Of a stretch of DNA of 64,000 nt, positions 11,201 through 22,330 are shown one piece after another (positions within the stretch are counted from its first letter, which is position 1; each line of letters begins with the position of its first letter). This DNA is from Hydra vulgaris (Eukaryota; Cnidaria; Hydrozoa; Anthoathecata; Hydridae). The notes beneath the pieces are model-generated. The model saw nothing but the letters and a program-made list of their open reading frames with translations. It had not been told where the DNA came from and did not search any database. The position numbers and the translations under genes are program-made. The DNA is taken from assembly GCF_038396675.1 (NCBI RefSeq), contig NC_088926.1, positions 8,811,001-8,875,000 on the forward strand, given 5' to 3'.

Positions 11201-12211
11201 TCAAATTTTAAAAATTTCTTTTTTGATTTGAAACTTTAATAAACTTAATGACTTTGACACACATTTAAATCCTTTTAGATAAATATTCCCTATATTTGGA
11301 CCTCGATATGCAATGCTATATTCAATATATTTATTAATGCTTTGAGGCATTTTGTATGTGTTACTTATATTTGCTCTTAGATAATAGTTTTCATTTCTAT
11401 ATATTTCAGACATGTTATTAACGTTTTCAGGAGAAAGAATATTGTTGAATCGATACATAAAAATTAAGTGCTGATAGATATATATTTCAAAAATATCCAT
11501 TATTTTCAAATCATTTATTATAGGTTTAGCGTGCTCACGATTGTTTTTAGAGTAAATAGTTTTGCACGCATATTTTTGTATGCTATAAAATTTTTATAAG
11601 TTTTGATGGTTGTGTACTTGCCCATGATATATTTGCATAACTAATGAAACAATTAATTAATCCAAAATAGATAAGTTTGAGACTTTGTTTATTGATATAC
11701 GAACTTGATACATCATACCAATTACATTGGTGATCTTAGACGGAATATATTTTATTTGAGGAAGCCAGGATAAATTCTCATCATCAAAAGTTTCTTAGAA
11801 TTTTATACTGGCTTGTTTTTTAATTAATTTATCGTTTAAGATAAGGCCAGGCAACTGAAGAAGAAGGATTTTTTTTCATATATTTTTTTTATAACAATAT
11901 GTAGTTTGTTTTCTCTGAGTTAAGCGAGACTTTATTAGCTCTAAACCAATAGTTTACTCAATTTAGTTCAGTATTCATGTCTGTATATAATTTCTTAATA
12001 TCATCGTTAGTAATAAGCAGATTTGTATCATCAGCAAACATGACTGAATTCAGTTTTAAAGACGCATAATAAAAATCATTTATAAAAATTAAAAACAGGA
12101 GTTGACCAAGGATAGAGAACTCCTCATAAAACATTTAATACTGCAGGTTGTATATTACATACATATTGTTTTCTATTGGTAAGATAGCTTTTAATCAAAT
12201 TGTTAGTTTTA
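11201..12211 (-). pseudogene. Decayed LINE reverse transcriptase, C-terminal part
   Basis: Read on the minus strand this is the second half of a CR1-like reverse transcriptase. From 12211 downward come IKSYLTNRKQYVCN, then the catalytic region (degraded; the FADDTNL motif is recoverable only with frame changes), DDIKKLYTDMN, and ANKVSLNSEKTN. The C-terminal segment is open at 11509-11201. Several stops and frameshifts make it inactive. The first half lies at 14574-15091, and the two were separated by the hAT insertion at 12220-14573, across which the protein homology resumes (LKNYGIVN before, KTNNLIKSYL after). Confidence 0.75.
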
Positions 12212-12433
12212 TTAATTATTAGTGTTGTTACGACTTTTAAATAATTCGACTGTCGACTAAATCGACTAATATATTTTCTAAAGTCGACTAAAATTGACTA
12301 ATACATTTTTGAAATAAATGTCGATTTAGTCGAAATATGGGAATAATTTTTTTTATGAAATAAATTGTAATAAAAATAATAAAGTAATTTATATTCACTT
12401 TCTATTTTTTAACATTATATCATTTAAATAATA

Positions 12434-12529
12434 ATGGAACAAAATAATAGGAGAGAAGGGCCGCTCCGAAAAAGTGACAGTTCATTCACAGACTCAAATG
12501 ATTTAGATACCGCCTTAAATATTTGCTAA
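12434..12529 (+). pseudogene. Short ORF, possible N-terminal remnant of the hAT transposase
   Basis: A 31-codon frame starting MEQNNRREGPLRKSD follows the left end of the hAT element. Its composition is protein-like but no domain is visible. It stops where an inverted and direct repeat block of TTTGCTAAAAATC and TACAATCATATTTACAATGT units begins (12521-12663). It could equally be chance. Confidence 0.25.
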
Positions 12530-13123
12530 AAATCAAAAAGCCTATACAATCATATTTACAATGTGATTGTATAGATTTTTAGCAAATACAATCACATTTA
12601 CAATGTTATTGTATTTGCTAAAAATCAAAAAGTCTATACAATCATATTTACAATGTGATTGTATAAAAGACACATAAACATTTAGATTTTGGAGCTTCAT
12701 TACTTAATTTTGCTCCAGGGCCCCGAGCAGCTTGGAACGGAAAATCACAAGCTTGAGTGAACAAAAGAAAAAATATTAATGAAATACATAAGGGGTCGTC
12801 CATAAAGTACGTACGCCAAAAATTTTGAAACTTGATCCCCCCTCCCCCCTGTTGCCATGCGTAATTTTATGTCCTTCCCCCCCCCCCCCCCTTAAAAGTA
12901 CGTACGTTTCTCAAATACCCCCCCCCCTTAAATATCCCCCCCCCCCATCCCTCTTTTATTTATTTTTTTTTAATAAAAAAGTTTAATTAAAAAAAAAAAG
13001 ACGGAGGGTACCTTAGATACTTTATACGACCCTAAAGCTCTTTGTTTGCGCATTTTATAATAGGTCTTTATGTACATATGCAAATAATAATTTAAATAAA
13101 TTTAAAGCTTTGCGCAAGTATTT

Positions 13124-13187
13124 GGGCGAGAGGTTAATGCGGCGGTAATAGACGTTGGAGAGCCAGGTTCGATTCCTGGTGAAATCC
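13124..13187 (+). ncRNA. tRNA-like segment (possible SINE head or tRNA pseudogene)
   Basis: A perfect T-arm is present: stem CCAGG (13163-13167), loop TTCGATT, stem CCTGG (13175-13179), which includes a good B-box GGTTCGATTCC. About 40 bases upstream GGGCGAGAGGTTAATGCGG resembles the A-box/D-arm of Ser- or Leu-type tRNAs. The 5' and 3' acceptor strands do not pair well, so it is not a functional tRNA as it stands. It sits inside the Harbinger-like element. Confidence 0.5.
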
Positions 13188-13520
13188 ATATAAAACTCTT
13201 TTTTGTTTTAATAACGAATCAAATGTAAATAAACTATACTTAAGGTGGACGTTTTTTTCAGGCACCCCTCTTTAGTAAGTAAAAAACGAGTCTAAGGTAA
13301 GATCAGTAATATTGAAAACAAAGGGTAAAACCCAGTGGGAAAGGGCAACAGCAAATTTTGTGCCCTTTTGCTAATTAAAGAAGCTTTTTATTTTAGCAAA
13401 ACCTAGCAGTCAAATTTGGAAGATTTTGAGACGCCATTGACACGTTTTTTTTGGGGGTGACTCCGTCGCATCAATTACGGCCCTCAGGTCTTACTCAGGG
13501 CCAGTATATAAGGGGTGGCA

Positions 13521-14020
13521 TGTGTGCATGGGCCCCCTCAGGATTTTTTGATGTTCCAGATAGAAGACTTTCACACATCGTGCAAACTTAAGTTTGTTAA
13601 TATGCCAAATGAGGTGGCCTTGCAAAAAATTCGGATGGCGGAGGCCTGGGAACAATAAGCTCTAAAGCGTTTGCCTCCCCCCTTCCCTGCCGAAACGTGA
13701 GGGAAATATGTAGCAAAATTTTTAACTTTAACATCTAAAACTAAATTTAAATTTATTGACAGATTTTAATTTTTGTAGAAAAATATTGTAAATTACAAAA
13801 AAGTTATGACCATGCAAAATTTACATCCCTCTTATTTTGGGGGTAGGGAGGGTAAGCATTTTAAGGCTTTTTATTCACAGGCCTCCGCCATCCCGATATT
13901 TTGCAAGGCCTCCTCATTTGGCATAGGTATAAACAAACTTAAGTTAGGAGTTTGCACGATGTGTGAAAGTGTCCTATCTGGAACATCAAAAAATTCTGAG
14001 GGCGCCCATACATGTGTGTG
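13521..14020. repeat. Long inverted repeat (arms about 160 bp) inside the Harbinger-like element
   Basis: The left arm (about 13521-13685) and right arm (about 13841-14020) are reverse complements at an estimated 80-85%. They share TTTTTTGATGTTCCAGATAG, CACACATCGTGCAAACT, CCAAATGAGG and GGATGGCGGAGGCCTG. The spacer is about 155 bp of AT-rich sequence. It forms a strong fold-back and explains the spurious open frame at 13806-14102. Confidence 0.8.
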
Positions 14021-14573
14021 CATAAAGGAAAACTATACCCTCTACTCGATATACCATACATCTTTTTATGTTGGCATACTAGAATCTTTAGTCAGAATGT
14101 AACTTTTCTTTTGATTAGCTGGTTAATTGTGATAATTAGAAAATCGAAGTACGTACTTTTAAATTGAGCCCTCCCCCCCCCCCTCCCATGCGCTTTCGTA
14201 CGCTTTTTGAAGACCTCCCCCCTCCCCCCTATTAGCGTACGTACTTTAAGGACGACCCCTAACCGAAGTTTTAATTAGATATAAATAATGCTAGTGAATG
14301 TAATGTGATAAATTAGATCAAACTTGAAGAGAGTTAACAAAAAACTAGGTTATAACAGTATATGTTATTGTTATGAAATGAACAAACAAAAATTAAAGAC
14401 TGAAAGTTAAATTGATTGGAAAGTTAAATCGAAAATATATTAGGATTTTAAGATTTTTACTCGAATAAATCAACTTTAGTTGATTAGTAGACAGTCCACA
14501 TTTAGATTAAATCGACTATTATATTTTTCCAAGTCGACTATTTTCGACTTAGTCAAAATCGATAACAATACTA

Positions 14574-15091
14574 TTAACTATACCATAGTTCTTTAGTTTA
14601 TCTGATAGGATGTATTGATCAACAGTATCAAATGCTTTTGATAAGTCAATAAAAACTCCTAAAGTAATTTTGATTTTTTTTAAAACCTTTAATTATTTGA
14701 TCAACTAATTCAATGATTGCATGCTCAGTTGAGAGGTTTTTTGAAATTCAAACTGGTTTGGGTAAAATAATTTGTTTTTAATGAAGTGAATATAGATTCT
14801 ATAATAAATTACACAATCGAAATGTTTTGAAAATACACAAAATTTTGATATAGGTCTATATTTGTTTATGTCTGAATGTTCATTACAATTAAATTGCGGA
14901 ATTACTTTTGCTCCATCAGGAAAAATCCCAAACGTTATAGAGAGCTTTAGTATATGTGTCAGAGGTCTGTTTCGACTGATTTTGTTGAAGATAACTATAT
15001 AACTTGAATCAAATCCTGGCTTCATCAAATCCTCGTTTCTGTTTTTTAAAAGAGGAAAACTCTTCTTCAAACTCATAACAGCTAAAATCAT
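14574..15091 (-). pseudogene. Decayed LINE reverse transcriptase, N-terminal part
   Basis: On the minus strand, 15091-14705 is open for 128 codons and contains KVIPQFN and INKYRPISKF, the first conserved reverse-transcriptase blocks. After a frame change it continues with FIDLSKAFDTVDQYILSDKL and LKNYGIV just before the hAT target site. The remainder of the protein is at 11201-12211. Endonuclease and N-terminal domains are not seen, so this was 5'-truncated or has decayed. Confidence 0.75.
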
Positions 15092-15517
15092 TATCGTACA
15101 TTATTTGCTACATGTACGATGATGATTAGTTAGTTTTTAAACAAATTAGATGTTAAATCTATCACTTTTTCTGTTTTCAAAACTAAATTTTAAAAAAAAT
15201 CATTCTCTCTATGAACACCATTCTATAATTCTGTTAAAAAGTGTATGTAAAATGTATGTTAAATCTTCAGCATATTACATATTAAAATGTTATCGTATTT
15301 TTGCATTATGTTAAATCTTCAATACATCTTTATATAGTATATAAATGTTTACTTTTTAAGGTTCCAATTATATGATTTTTATGATCTTTTTTCGAAAACC
15401 ATTATACTGTTTACAATGTTAACATTGTTTTATGTTATAATCTTATATTGTTTGCTTTATATTGTTAGAACGCTGAACTGCATATAATTAATAAAAGTTT
15501 TATATAATTATATATCC
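15092..15517. other. AT-rich stretch, nothing recognised
   Basis: The region is upstream of the decayed LINE on its minus strand. I see no endonuclease motif, other ORF or element end. Confidence 0.35.
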
Positions 15518-15655
15518 CCAGCTAGCACATAACGTCATTTTAACGTTGAGATTTGGTTGATCTATGGTTGAAAAATAACGATCTATATTTCAACGTAAGT
15601 TCAACGTTAAAAACAAACTTTTAAAGTTTCAACGTTATTTTAACGTTTCTTTTTA
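15518..15655 (+). repeat. AACGTT-rich repeat with CCAGCTAGCAC start
   Basis: It begins CCAGCTAGCACATAACGT and then has repeated AACGTT/CAACGTT units at irregular spacing until about 15650. It resembles the longer copies at 28481-28775 and 31964-32214, which begin in a related way. It is probably one end of a DNA element; no partner end was found nearby. Confidence 0.45.
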
Positions 15656-16211
15656 GTTACTTTCTAAATTGATGCTTTGCTATAGCTATTAATTATTTTG
15701 CTACATTCTTAAATAAAACAAAAATAGCTTGCGTAATAGAATAGAACGAAGATTTAAAGCTTATAGCTAAAAAAACAAAAAATAGATTAGAAAACGTAAG
15801 CTTCCATGTTATAAGAGCTAAAATATACAATAAAGTCAACTTTAAACATATCCACTTTTTTACGTCATGCGCATATAATACTAAGAAGGAGAAAGAGGAT
15901 AATAAAGAGAAGGAGGGTAAATAAAGATCTCCAAAGAATAAAAAGAATTTATATATACAGTATCGGACAAAACGAGTGCAACCAAATAATGCTAATTTAG
16001 TTTCTTTATATAAAAGTGCTGCATTTTTTCAATTTAGAGAAATAACTATGTAACTGTTTAGAGAGAAAGTTCTTCAAGTTTTATTCATCACAAAGTTCAT
16101 TATTTGTACACGAAAATTAATAAATTAATCAAAAGTGTTAAAAAAAGTTGATTTCCTTCTGGACAAAACAAGTGCAACTCGACAAAATGTTGACCAAACT
16201 GTATTTCGCTA

Positions 16212-17243
16212 TCAATATTTCGTGGCGAATACTTTGTTGTCAATCACAGCCTTGCATTTTCGAGGCATAGATTCAATCAGGTGATCAATGAAACTTTGTG
16301 GAATTGCTTCCCAGGCCTTTTGGATTTGTTCAAACAGTTGATCCTTATTACGAACACCTTCACGATTAATTCTGCGGTTGACGATCTCCCTCAGGTTCTC
16401 GACAGGGTTGAGATCCGGAGATTAAGGTGGCAAATCCATAACCGATAGATGGTTGTCTTGAAACCACTGCTTGACTACTTTTGCAGTGTGTTTCGAATTG
16501 TTGTCTTGCTGAAAAACCCATTTTTTTGGCATATTCCATTCAGCATGAGGTAACATAACATCTTTCAGGATATTTTTATACATGAAACGGTCCAATTATT
16601 CCATCATTTTGATGTATTAGACCTAGACCGTTAGCAGAAAAACACCCTCAGACCATTACATGGCCTCCACCATGCCTCACGGTCTTATGGCAGTAACGTA
16701 AATCGAAGCGTTTTCCGGCCGGTCGACGTACACAGCAAATGCCATCGCTCCCAATGATGTTGAACTTCGATTCATCACTGAACAGGACAGTTCGCCATTT
16801 CTGCACATTCCAGTCAATATGAGATGTAGCAAACAGGAGTCTTTTCTTCTGGTTTTTTAGTGAAATTAGGGGTTTCTTGGCAGAACGTCGAGAAAACAAT
16901 TCGGCTTCAACAGCACGTCGTCTGATTGTTCGATCCGATACAGGCAGCTCTAATTGCTTTTGTATCTCGACTGATGATATCCAGAGATCCTTCTTGACGG
17001 ATCTGAAGATCATAGAATCCTCTCTAGAAGACACCTTTGTTATCTGCTGCTTCCACTTTTGTTATCTGCTGCCAACTTGCCCGTAGAACGATATTTGGAA
17101 CATAGTCTTGATACGGTTCATTTTTTCACTCGATACTTATCACAAATACTTTTTTGTGACATTCCACTTACGTAATCGCCAATAATTTTCTTTCTTAGTT
17201 CTAATCCAAGACTTTCGGGAGCTATTTTTGCACTTGAAGTCAT
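16212..17243 (-). pseudogene. Tc1-type transposase, inactivated
   Basis: The full length of the family (about 340 codons) is covered. The N-terminal helix-turn-helix part begins at 17243 with MTSSAKIAPESLGLELRKK. The middle is open at 17034-16648 and includes RTIRRRAVEA and the first catalytic Asp in LFSDESKFN. Further on are QQDN with the second Asp and SPDLNPVENL with the Glu, 34 residues apart, so the type is DD34E. Inactivating changes include an in-frame stop after YRVKK, a frameshift near 17060, a Trp-to-stop change in VMVWGCF near 16645, a frameshift near 16590, and a stop in the PPQSPDL motif. The gene is in antisense orientation relative to KIN17. Confidence 0.9.
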
Positions 17244-17559
17244 AAAAGTAATAAAAATAAATAATCACGCTTCTCAAGGCTTACCGTGTTACATTTACCT
17301 TGTGATGATACAATAATGCTCTGTGGAACATAACGTCTTGGTTGGATGTGGTCTTTATTGATGTAATGAAACACTTGTTTTATTTCACTTCTTGCATTTA
17401 TGTTCTTTGATAAAACACTTTGATAAAACTCACTTTAATAAACTGTCTTGATAATACTGACTGATTGACTTCCATATACTGAGTGAATTACATGTCGATT
17501 TACATGTCTCTTATATAGTAAAATGAACCTGTGTGAACCTGTTCTGGAAGATTCTAGAT

Positions 17560-17692
17560 GGATCTTTTCGATGCTTCTGAAGCATCTGGATGCGTCTGGA
17601 TGCTTCTGAATGTTTCTGGATATTTCTGAATGCTACTGGATGCTTCCAGATGCTTCTTCTGGAAACTTCTGGAAACTTCTGGATACTTCCTT
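17560..17692. repeat. Minisatellite of TTCTGGATGC-like units inside the Tc1 element
   Basis: Roughly 10-12-bp units of TGCTTCTGGA type are repeated about ten times with substitutions. They lie between the transposase 5' side and the inner right repeat of the Tc1 element. Confidence 0.7.
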
Positions 17693-18307
17693 TAATTATT
17701 ATAAAACTTCCGTGACGTTGACACGAACCAGACTTAAGAAAATGAAACAAACCAAAAAAGTTGCACTTGTTTTGTCCGCTGCAAAAGGCACTTGTCAACG
17801 AAATTCTGCCTGTGTGCTGTCACCTGTCAGCTGATTGCTCATATCATGGTATGCTATGACTCCAGACTCTTGAACTGTTTGCTGTGGTAGTATAGTTCGT
17901 TTCGTTTTTTAGACATGTAAAATTAGGAACACTTTTTAGCATTGTTCGATGTTGGTTGCAAATGTTTTATCCAATACTGTATATATATTGTTAAAACCAA
18001 GCAGTTCAACTGTAATGGAGTTTGAATAAAAATAAATAAGTAAATAAAACACTTTCATAAAATGCATATATAGTTATATAAACATTATGCAATTAACAAA
18101 TAGTGTAAGTATGTATCTTTTTTTTTAATTAACTTTTTCTACTCTCTCACCATACATAACTGTTTTGGATATATCATATTGTACCATTCATGACATATCA
18201 TTCATGACATATCATATTGTACCATTCATGAGCTTTCTGCTAAAAAAATTTTTTTTTACACACAATTTAATCTAAATCATCAAGTTACTTAGTTCACAAA
18301 TTGTTAA

Positions 18308-18850
18308 CAGAGATGTAGGTCTCGAGACCAAAGTCTTGGTCTTGAGACGCCTCGAGTCTCATATTTAACTGTCTTGGTCTTGGTATTGGTCTTCAAGCCT
18401 AAAGTCTTGGTCATAGTTTTGGTCTTGAAAGCCAAGAGTATTGGTCTTAGCCTTGGTCTCAGACCTCTACTGTCTTTTACTTTCTTGATTCTTACAAAAA
18501 TTATCAACTTAATGAATGGATTAGTTATGAATAACAAACCGTAGATTGCCGCAACTTCCCGCTCTCAATGAGAGTTCGTCTCGTTGGTTTGACAAAGTTT
18601 TAACTGAAATTTTTTATGTTAGTAGAATTTAAAAAAAAATCTTAATTTTTTTTTTTATGTTTAATTAAAACTAAGCCTTAATGCTGGTTTTGCAAAAACT
18701 TTTAAAGTCTTGGTCTTGGTATTGGGTTGATTTTTTTATTTCATGGTCTTGGTCTTGGTCTTGAAGCAGTCAGTCTTGGTATTGGTCTTGAGCCCAAATG
18801 TCTTGGTCTTAGTCTTGGTCTTGGCCTTTACTGTTTTGACTACATCTCTG
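18308..18850. mobile_element. Non-autonomous hAT element filled with TTGGTC repeats
   Basis: The ends CAGAGATGTAG and CTACATCTCTG are perfect 11-bp inverted repeats. They are flanked by identical 8-mers ATTGTTAA (18300-18307 and 18851-18858), the hallmark of hAT insertion. The interior has two arrays of degenerate TCTTGG/TTGGTC hexamers (about 18318-18470 and 18705-18830) around an AT-rich centre. There is no transposase; the short frame at 18304-18537 is a by-product of the hexamer repeat. Confidence 0.88.
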
Positions 18851-18858
18851 ATTGTTAA

Positions 18859-19310
18859 ATAAATTGTTTAATTCAACAATAGTTCGTATAAAAAGCTTTT
18901 TTCCTAAATTTCCTTTTTCTTTTTATCAATTTATTCGTTTGTAGCGCTCTGGTCATAAGAGGCTTTTTAAAATTAGGAATATTTATTGGCTTCAGTACAA
19001 ACATTGATTACCCTGCTGCAAGAGAGTGTGCTGCTACATCGAATAAGGGTTTGGTATAAGGCAGCAGTCATTTTTCTTTATTATTGTAACAAATATTCCT
19101 TATGCATAAAAGCTCTTCACTGACGAGAGCGCAACAAGGGAAAAAATACAATTAACTTGTATTTTCTGGCTGCTTAACTGTAGGATTATCAGGTAATATA
19201 TACTTCAAGTTATACTTTCTTTATTAACATTTAGAGTTATCATTTGACAACTAAGGTATGATTCATTGAAGTTTTCCTCAAATTTCCCTCCAATGAGTTT
19301 TAGCTTGTTA
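18859..19310. other. Stretch with a short GCTGCTACATC repeat relic
   Basis: At about 19010-19085 the motif CTGCTGCAAGAGAGTGTGCTGCTACATCGA is followed by a GGGTTTGG...GGCAGCAGT segment. The same motif occurs at 44515-44640 and, as repeated units, at 52795-52920 in the 3' end of a LINE. It is probably a LINE 3'-end fragment. The rest shows nothing. Confidence 0.4.
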
Positions 19311-19313
19311 TGA

Positions 19314-19484
19314 TAAAGCTAGTAAGTTTTAATAAAGCTAACTAATGTTATTTTTAGTACCAAATAAAGCTAAAAAATTTTAATATAGCTAACCAATGTT
19401 ATTTTCAATACAAAATAAGGCTAATAAATTTTAACAAAGCCAACCAATTTTGTTTTTAATACATAATAAAGCTAATAAGTATTG
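19314..19484 (+). repeat. 51-bp tandem repeat, about 3.4 copies
   Basis: Units beginning TAAAGCTAATAA (or TAAGGCTAATAA) start at 19314, 19365, 19416 and 19467, exactly 51 bp apart. Each contains a second internal AATAAAGCTAAC-like half. The copies differ at several positions. Confidence 0.85.
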
Positions 19485-19801
19485 AGCATATCAATTTATA
19501 ACAATTGTAAAGGAAAACTGCATTGTTTTCAAAATTGAAAACTAATATGTTGAAATCGTTTGTCTTTTAGTGGTTTTGAGCTAAGCTACTTACACTATAC
19601 TTTTAAAAATTATTTTAATAGTTAAACCTGTTTATCTTTTAAATTATAAACTAAGTAATCAGGCATATTATAAAAGGCAATTTTACAAAATCAATATAAG
19701 TTAATGGTAATTTTTATTTTAGTCGAAAATTGCTTATGAAGTAACATGTTATATAGCCTTCAACATTAAAAGCTATTGAAAACTAAAGGTGAGGATGCAA
19801 T

Positions 19802-20035
19802 CAGAGGCGTTTCTACAAAAAATATGAAGGGAAAGGGGTGAATCCTTAAAAAGTACCGACTGATTCCATAAAAAAATAGGTCCTCAAAATTAAAATTTAC
19901 CCGACTGAATTGTGTCAAATACCCGACTTGCCGACTAAATTCGTAAAAAAACCGACTATAACTTGAAAATCACCATCTTTGAGGGAATAGAGCACCCTCC
20001 CCCTTCTCCCCCAAACTCCCGTAAAATCGCCTATA
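19802..20035. mobile_element. Small hAT MITE with perfect 8-bp duplication
   Basis: The left end CAGAGGCGTTTCTAC and the right end (complement TATAGGCGATTTTAC) match at 11 of 15 positions and have the hAT-type start. GATGCAAT is present on both sides (19794-19801 and 20036-20043). The interior includes repeated CCGACT motifs and a C-rich tract near the right end. Non-coding. Confidence 0.85.
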
Positions 20036-20043
20036 GATGCAAT

Positions 20044-21000
20044 ATTTTTTGTAACTAAAATCCAGCGTAATTTGAGACAGTTTCTGCTCTTTAAAAGGTT
20101 GATTGTTTAGTGTGTTATGAAAATTTTAATTATTTATTTAAATAGCTTGTAAATAGGATTTGATAACTGGCGATATCAAATATATAATGACAGCTTTATT
20201 CTAAAGTTATTTTGTAAATTTATTGTATAGTCATTTGGCAATTTATTTATTTAGCCTGCAGACAGAGCAAACATAAAAAAGATGTGGCTGTTCCAAAAAC
20301 TGACTTGTATTTTTCCAACTGGTGAAGAACTTTCTAGACTTGGTGAGACTATCACAAAGAAATATATTTCAGATCTTTATTAAGATACCCACTGTTGGTA
20401 TGGAGTCATTGACCCCATACCAAACTCCTCTGGTACTCCAATTATACTCCAATAGATAGTTTAAAGTTTCTTTTGTTCAGTAGATAAATTATCACTCCCA
20501 TAATCCAGCACTACTAAGTAAGGAGTTAAATACCAGTTATGCCTTCCAAAGTTTAAAGGATCTTCCTTATAGCATTGAAATTTTTTATAACAAATAGATC
20601 ATTTGATGGAGCATTTACACCAACAGAGTTTTATGTCATGTCCTTGTAAAATGCCCTGGTTTTGCCTTTTGACATGCTATGGTTGATGTCTGATAAAGTC
20701 TGAAAGATCTGCATCTAAAAAGAATGCAGTTAGTTCACAAACTATTCTATAGTCATTTTATGTAAATATCTTGATTTTGTAGACTCTGGAGATAAAATCC
20801 AAAGATTCTTTGGTAATATTATAAAGAACCAACCTCAAACTTTTGAGTCGCCTAATCAATTTTAGTGGTATTTCTTCTTCTATTAATCTTCTCACAGACA
20901 TTAGGCCATTGCTTCTTCAATTTAGTATAGATTTGTCTTCTTATCTTATTCTATTGAAGTAGCATTAAAGAAAGTTTCAAGTGTATTATTTTATTAGCAA
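20044..21000. other. Stretch with weak plus-strand coding traces
   Basis: Around 20280-20375 the plus strand reads FPTGEELSRLGETITKKYIS, which is protein-like but soon meets stops. It may be a relic of a transposon gene that I do not recognise. The rest has no feature I can support. Confidence 0.3.
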
Positions 21001-21108
21001 CTTTTTTTCAAAATAATCTTGATCTCTATCCTACTCAGATTCAGAAGATGTGTTTTTTTTCAAAATAATCTTGATCTCTATCCTACTCAGATTCAGAAGA
21101 TGTGTTTT
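21001..21108 (+). repeat. 52-bp tandem duplication
   Basis: A unit containing CAAAATAATCTTGATCTCTA and ending CAGAAGATGTG occurs twice, starting at 21009 and 21061, with essentially no differences. The duplication must be recent. Confidence 0.9.
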
Positions 21109-21309
21109 TATCATAAATAAATGTTACCTGTTTTTATCATAATTATTTTTACCTGTTGTCAGAAGGTGTTTATTATAAATTGCTTATATTTTCTAGATTA
21201 AAAAAGAAAAAATAAACAAATAATAACAAAAAGATAGAACGGAAAGAAACAAAAAATTTATAAAAACGTGTATGAATTATTATTTTATAGAAAACAGTAC
21301 CTATGCATC

Positions 21310-22330
21310 TTATTGACTGCTTGAACTCCTGAATTTTACTAAGTTCTCACAACCTTTCCATTTCGGTTTCTTTAAGTTGTTTTAACAACTCTTTTTTTTC
21401 TGTTCATCTCTTCACTCTACTGACGTTTACTTTTATTTGCCGTTGAAGTAATGAAGTCAATTTAGCAGCACTGTCTCTCATTCTATCAGTGATGATGTCC
21501 TCGTTCAAAGAGCTTGCAGCATTGATATACCAATTTTTTTATATCAGTTCTATTTTTTTTTTAGTTTATAAAGTTTCTTAGGAAAGTTTTCTCAGTTCAG
21601 ATAATGCATTTTCAACGTATATTATTATTGACTGTGAAGTTTTAAATATTTCTGTTTAATTGAATGTCTGGATATTACAAACTTTGAACCGAATTCTGCC
21701 GTTTTCCAAAATTTTTGAAACATGGAAGCAAAGCAAGAACATCTTTTACTTAAAGACACATTTGAGCAAACTAAATCTTTGCTGTTGCGTTTTAGTTTGC
21801 ATCCTCTTGTCCTAAGAAGCTTTATATTTGTTGCTGCTAATACTAATGACAAACTGATAGTACCGTAATATGTTACCATTTGTAAACAGTTATCTTTTAG
21901 GTAGTTTTCTCAGAGGATATTTTAGCAGATAAAGTAAACGTCTTTTATGTAAGAATCTTATATAATAGCCTAATCCCTTGCGTTTACTTTTGATCCCTAT
22001 ATCAATACTGTTAACTAAGCTCATCTGAATAAATGATAGTAACACATGATTTCAATTAAATGCCTCCTCGATCGATGGATATACTTCTTTAGTAGAGTAA
22101 GAATTCAATACTCTTTCTTTTATAATGTTTTCAACAAAATCAGAAGAATCTTTTAAAAAACTAGATACCTATCAACTTTTTTATCACAAAATTCAAATAC
22201 CTTAATTGTGGGGGACCTAACAATTTTAGAAGTCATATTCAAAAATTTAGGGGCCATTTTGCAAATTGAAGAAGCTTTTTTTTGAGCCATATTGCTGTCT
22301 TTATTGTTACAGACATTTCTAGTAAGTTTT
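21310..22330 (-). pseudogene. Decayed minus-strand coding region, family unknown
   Basis: Several minus-strand segments in changing frames look coding. They are SFVENIIKERVL-like and PSIEEAFN near 22070-22160, GYYIRFLHKRR near 21960, the open stretch 21879-21625 (MVTYYGTISLSL onward), and a charged helical segment KQLKETEMERL near 21340-21400. Stops and frameshifts are frequent. I do not recognise the family; a transposon protein is the likeliest source given the neighbourhood. Confidence 0.3.

Larger units (their letters stand above)
12792..14259. mobile_element. PIF/Harbinger-like element nested in the hAT
   Basis: The inverted termini are GGGGTCGTCCATAAAGTACG and its near complement ending in GGACGACCCC. 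A 3-bp duplication TAA flanks both ends (12789-12791 and 14260-14262), as expected for PIF/Harbinger. The termini extend imperfectly for over 100 bp and include long C-runs and a second AAAGTACGTACG motif on each side. No transposase is recognisable, so this is a non-autonomous copy. The interior holds a tRNA-like segment and a separate inverted repeat. The superfamily call rests on the termini and the TAA duplication only. Confidence 0.75.
12220..14573. mobile_element. hAT-like element inserted in a LINE, 8-bp target duplication
   Basis: The left end TAGTGTTGTTACGAC and the right end ATAACAATACTA are imperfect inverted termini of hAT type. Flanking 8-mers TTAATTAT (12212-12219) and TTAACTAT (14574-14581) match at seven of eight positions, the duplication length of hAT elements. 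Both subterminal regions carry repeated TCGACTA motifs. Removing 12220-14573 and one flank restores the continuity of the host LINE. No complete transposase is present. Most of the interior is occupied by the Harbinger-like element at 12792-14259. Confidence 0.85.
15958..17979. mobile_element. Tc1-type transposon with IR/DR ends and TA duplication
   Basis: The termini CAGTATCGGACAAAACGAGT and their complement at the right end are flanked by TA on both sides (15956-15957 and 17980-17981). A second copy of the motif GGACAAAACAAGTGCAAC lies inside each end (about 16161-16178, and inverted at 17760-17777), giving the inverted-repeat/direct-repeat layout known from several Tc1 elements. The 2.0-kb length fits. 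The element carries a broken transposase on the minus strand and a minisatellite near 17560-17692. Confidence 0.9.

Noticed and set aside
13806..14102. 98-codon open frame on the plus strand
   Set aside because: It lies within the right arm of a fold-back repeat and has no protein-like motif; the opposite arm gives no matching gene.
17511..17834. Overlapping frames on both strands
   Set aside because: They are translations of the TTCTGGATGC-type minisatellite inside the Tc1 element.
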